Shown here one piece after another: positions 13,373-13,523 of a stretch of 13,523 nucleotides of DNA. Each line of letters begins with the position of its first letter. The first letter of the stretch is position 1. Source of the DNA: Burkholderiales bacterium (GTDB taxonomy: Bacteria > Pseudomonadota > Gammaproteobacteria > Burkholderiales > CAIKXV01); assembly GCA_014379045.1 (NCBI GenBank), contig JACMMK010000514.1, positions 1-13,523 of the forward strand, read 5' to 3'. The notes under the pieces were generated by a model. The model worked only from the letters and a program-made list of their open reading frames with translations. It ran no database searches and was not told where the DNA came from. A program made the translations under genes and the position numbers.

Positions 13373-13523
13373 ATGCCCCCGCTGCCGATGCCTGCTGCAT
13401 CCACCCATTACGCTCCCGCCCGCAGACGGATCGACGCCAGCGCACCGGTCCGGATGCGCGCTGCCCGGCGCGTTTTGCCGGCGGGCGCGCGGGGTCTCGC
13501 GCGATTCGCCACGCTCGCGCTTG
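13373..13523 (+). CDS. Start of unrecognised gene (3' end outside window)
   Basis: About 50 residues are visible and the frame stays open to the window end. ATG 13373 has GGAG five bases upstream. The N-terminus is Ala/Arg/Pro-rich, with a basic stretch (RMRAARRV) followed by AGARGLARFATLALA, which could be the beginning of a signal peptide or membrane anchor. No family is recognisable from this piece. Another ATG at 13341 opens a different frame without a ribosome-binding site and with a Cys/Arg/Pro-rich product, and is less likely. Confidence 0.5.
   Translation, partial: MPPLPMPAASTHYAPARRRIDASAPVRMRAARRVLPAGARGLARFATLAL

Overview
The window looks like a GC-rich chromosome segment of a beta-proteobacterium, most likely of the order Burkholderiales. 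Three genes for Bug-type (TctC-like) periplasmic solute-binding proteins lie within about 8 kb, none next to a TctA/TctB transporter pair. That kind of expansion is a known hallmark of Bordetella, Achromobacter, Cupriavidus, Variovorax and relatives. The assignment is inference from gene content and base composition. I see no rRNA, tRNA, CRISPR array, insertion sequence or transposase.

Layout, left to right. (1) 1-800, minus: the N-terminal two thirds of an M20-type Zn-dependent amidohydrolase of the N-carbamoyl-amino-acid hydrolase type, cut by the window edge. (2) 916-2082, plus: a stand-alone Fic AMP-transferase with its own N-terminal inhibitory motif and a C-terminal winged helix. Its short AT-rich promoter carries two tandem copies of CTAA(AA/TT)TAGG. 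(3) 5005-2190, minus: a two-gene, translationally coupled operon of a cytoplasmic gamma-glutamyltransferase-like Ntn hydrolase and Bug protein 1. (4) 5458-7046, plus: a single-domain cupin and a D-2-hydroxyacid dehydrogenase, separated by a strong hairpin. (5) 8097-7102, minus: Bug protein 2, divergent from (6) 8283-9134, plus: a TauD/TfdA Fe(II)/2-oxoglutarate dioxygenase. (7) 9365-11503, plus: Bug protein 3 followed 27 nt later by an enolase-superfamily acid-sugar dehydratase/racemase. (8) 13242-11605, minus: a NERD nuclease-SF1 helicase fusion. (9) 13373 to the right edge, plus: the start of an unrecognised gene.

Most of the window (about 2.2-11.5 kb) reads as a catabolic gene patch. Binding proteins that usually capture carboxylates or other small organic anions stand next to enzymes acting on amides, 2-hydroxyacids, 2-oxoglutarate-dependent oxidation substrates and acid sugars. 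No transcription factor is encoded apart from the Fic winged helix. Yet the promoter regions at about 5.32, 8.14 and 9.18 kb each contain a clear inverted repeat, so regulators encoded elsewhere probably act here. The substrates cannot be deduced from sequence alone. Fic and the NERD-helicase flank the catabolic part and look like independent accessory or stress/defence-type genes.

The ggt-like gene lacks the Arg-containing motif that family members use to hold the glutamyl carboxylate, so it is probably an amidohydrolase for something other than glutathione. The mandelate-racemase-like enzyme has the family's catalytic residues at the same numbers as Pseudomonas mandelate racemase, except that Lys166 is Arg.
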